From: Ficedula albicollis | Lineage: Eukaryota; Chordata; Aves; Passeriformes; Muscicapidae | Reading direction: 5' to 3' | Assembly: GCF_000247815.1 (NCBI RefSeq) | Contig: NC_021673.1 | Coordinates: 1,200,514 to 1,264,513 of the forward strand | Length of the DNA stretch: 64,000 nucleotides | Shown: positions 63,716 through 64,000 of the stretch, one piece after another | Layout: every line of letters begins with the position of its first letter | How positions within the stretch are numbered: the first letter of the stretch is position 1 | Made by a program: the position numbers and the translations under genes | The notes under the pieces: model-generated | What the model saw: only the letters and a program-made list of their open reading frames with translations | The model's database searches: none | Told to the model about the DNA's origin: nothing

Positions 63716-64000
63716 TCTCTTCAGATTCCCCCTCTGACTCCAGCTCCTGGTTCCCATCCCTGTCTTGGAATAACAAATTCCTCAGTCTGGTCAATCCCTG
63801 AAGGTTTTTTATTTTTGCCTCCCTGTTGGATTTGCTTGGAAAACCCCCTGGATGTTTCCCTGTGGGACACAGGCTGCAGGTGGTGATGCCTTTGCTCCAT
63901 GAGTCAGCGCTCTGCCATTCCATCGGGCACCCAAAAATTCCAGGGGACACTGCTGTCCCAGACTATCCATAAACACAGGGAAAGCCAGGCTTAGGCAGGT

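Larger units (their letters stand above)
55226..64000 (-). other. Intron upstream of E1, no signal-peptide exon found
   Basis: No exon with an initiator ATG, hydrophobic core and phase 0 donor stands out, and no strong CpG island marks a promoter. 57080-59790 and 60460-61670 look single-copy without a supported feature. In mammals MYL3 lies beyond this end; no MYL3 exon was seen. Confidence 0.6.

Noticed and set aside
61425..63886. A 631-codon minus-strand frame and a 428-codon plus-strand frame with 15-residue repeats
   Set aside because: The 45 bp minisatellite keeps its frame by arithmetic. Several frames on both strands are open over the same stretch and no protein family is recognised.

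Overview
The window is a vertebrate, almost certainly avian and probably songbird, genomic segment. The evidence is one spliced GPCR gene spread over about 51 kb on the minus strand, more than 20 CR1 (chicken repeat 1) LINE fragments in both orientations, at least one solo LTR, a second LTR-like block resembling a passerine family, and many GC-rich minisatellites. There is no sign of prokaryotic gene organisation.

The only gene I can support is the parathyroid hormone 1 receptor (PTH1R), on the minus strand. Twelve coding exons run from 55225 down to 4479. All visible junctions are GT-AG and all phases match, giving 513 contiguous codons. The order is E1, E3, G, M1, M2, M3, M4, EL2, M5, M6/7, M7 and T, the same exon layout as mammalian PTH1R except that no E2 exon is seen. 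The signal-peptide and 5' UTR exons were not found and should lie above 55226, possibly outside the window. The encoded protein has the six-cysteine class B1 hormone-binding domain, four N-glycosylation sequons, seven transmembrane segments and a C-terminal ETVM PDZ ligand.

Layout: 1-4478 is the 3' flank or 3' UTR side. 4479-14844 holds T, M7, M6/7, M5, EL2 and M4, with a 475 bp solo LTR beside exon T and a 1.3 kb poly-C tract with a minisatellite in the EL2-M5 intron. 14845-28317 holds M3, M2 and M1, with a 2 kb GGAT array of 43 bp units and several CR1s. 28318-38525 is the large M1-G intron, full of tandem duplications and poly-C tracts, ending in an LTR-like block next to exon G. 38526-55225 holds E3 and E1 with the most disturbed sequence of the window. 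55226-64000 is upstream intron with an 18 bp array and a large 45 bp minisatellite.

The strongest anomaly is thirteen pure poly-C tracts of 17 to 1343 bp, about 5.2 kb in total. All are C on the plus strand. One follows an 18-base match to an Illumina paired-end adapter, and two others sit beside near-identical duplicated flanks. Most of this is best read as assembly or gap-filling artefact, probably at real G/C-rich minisatellites. I found no undescribed biological system. The best biological leads are the sense-oriented LTR against the terminal-exon branch point, the missing E2 exon, and the opposed CR1 copies around exons M2 and M3.
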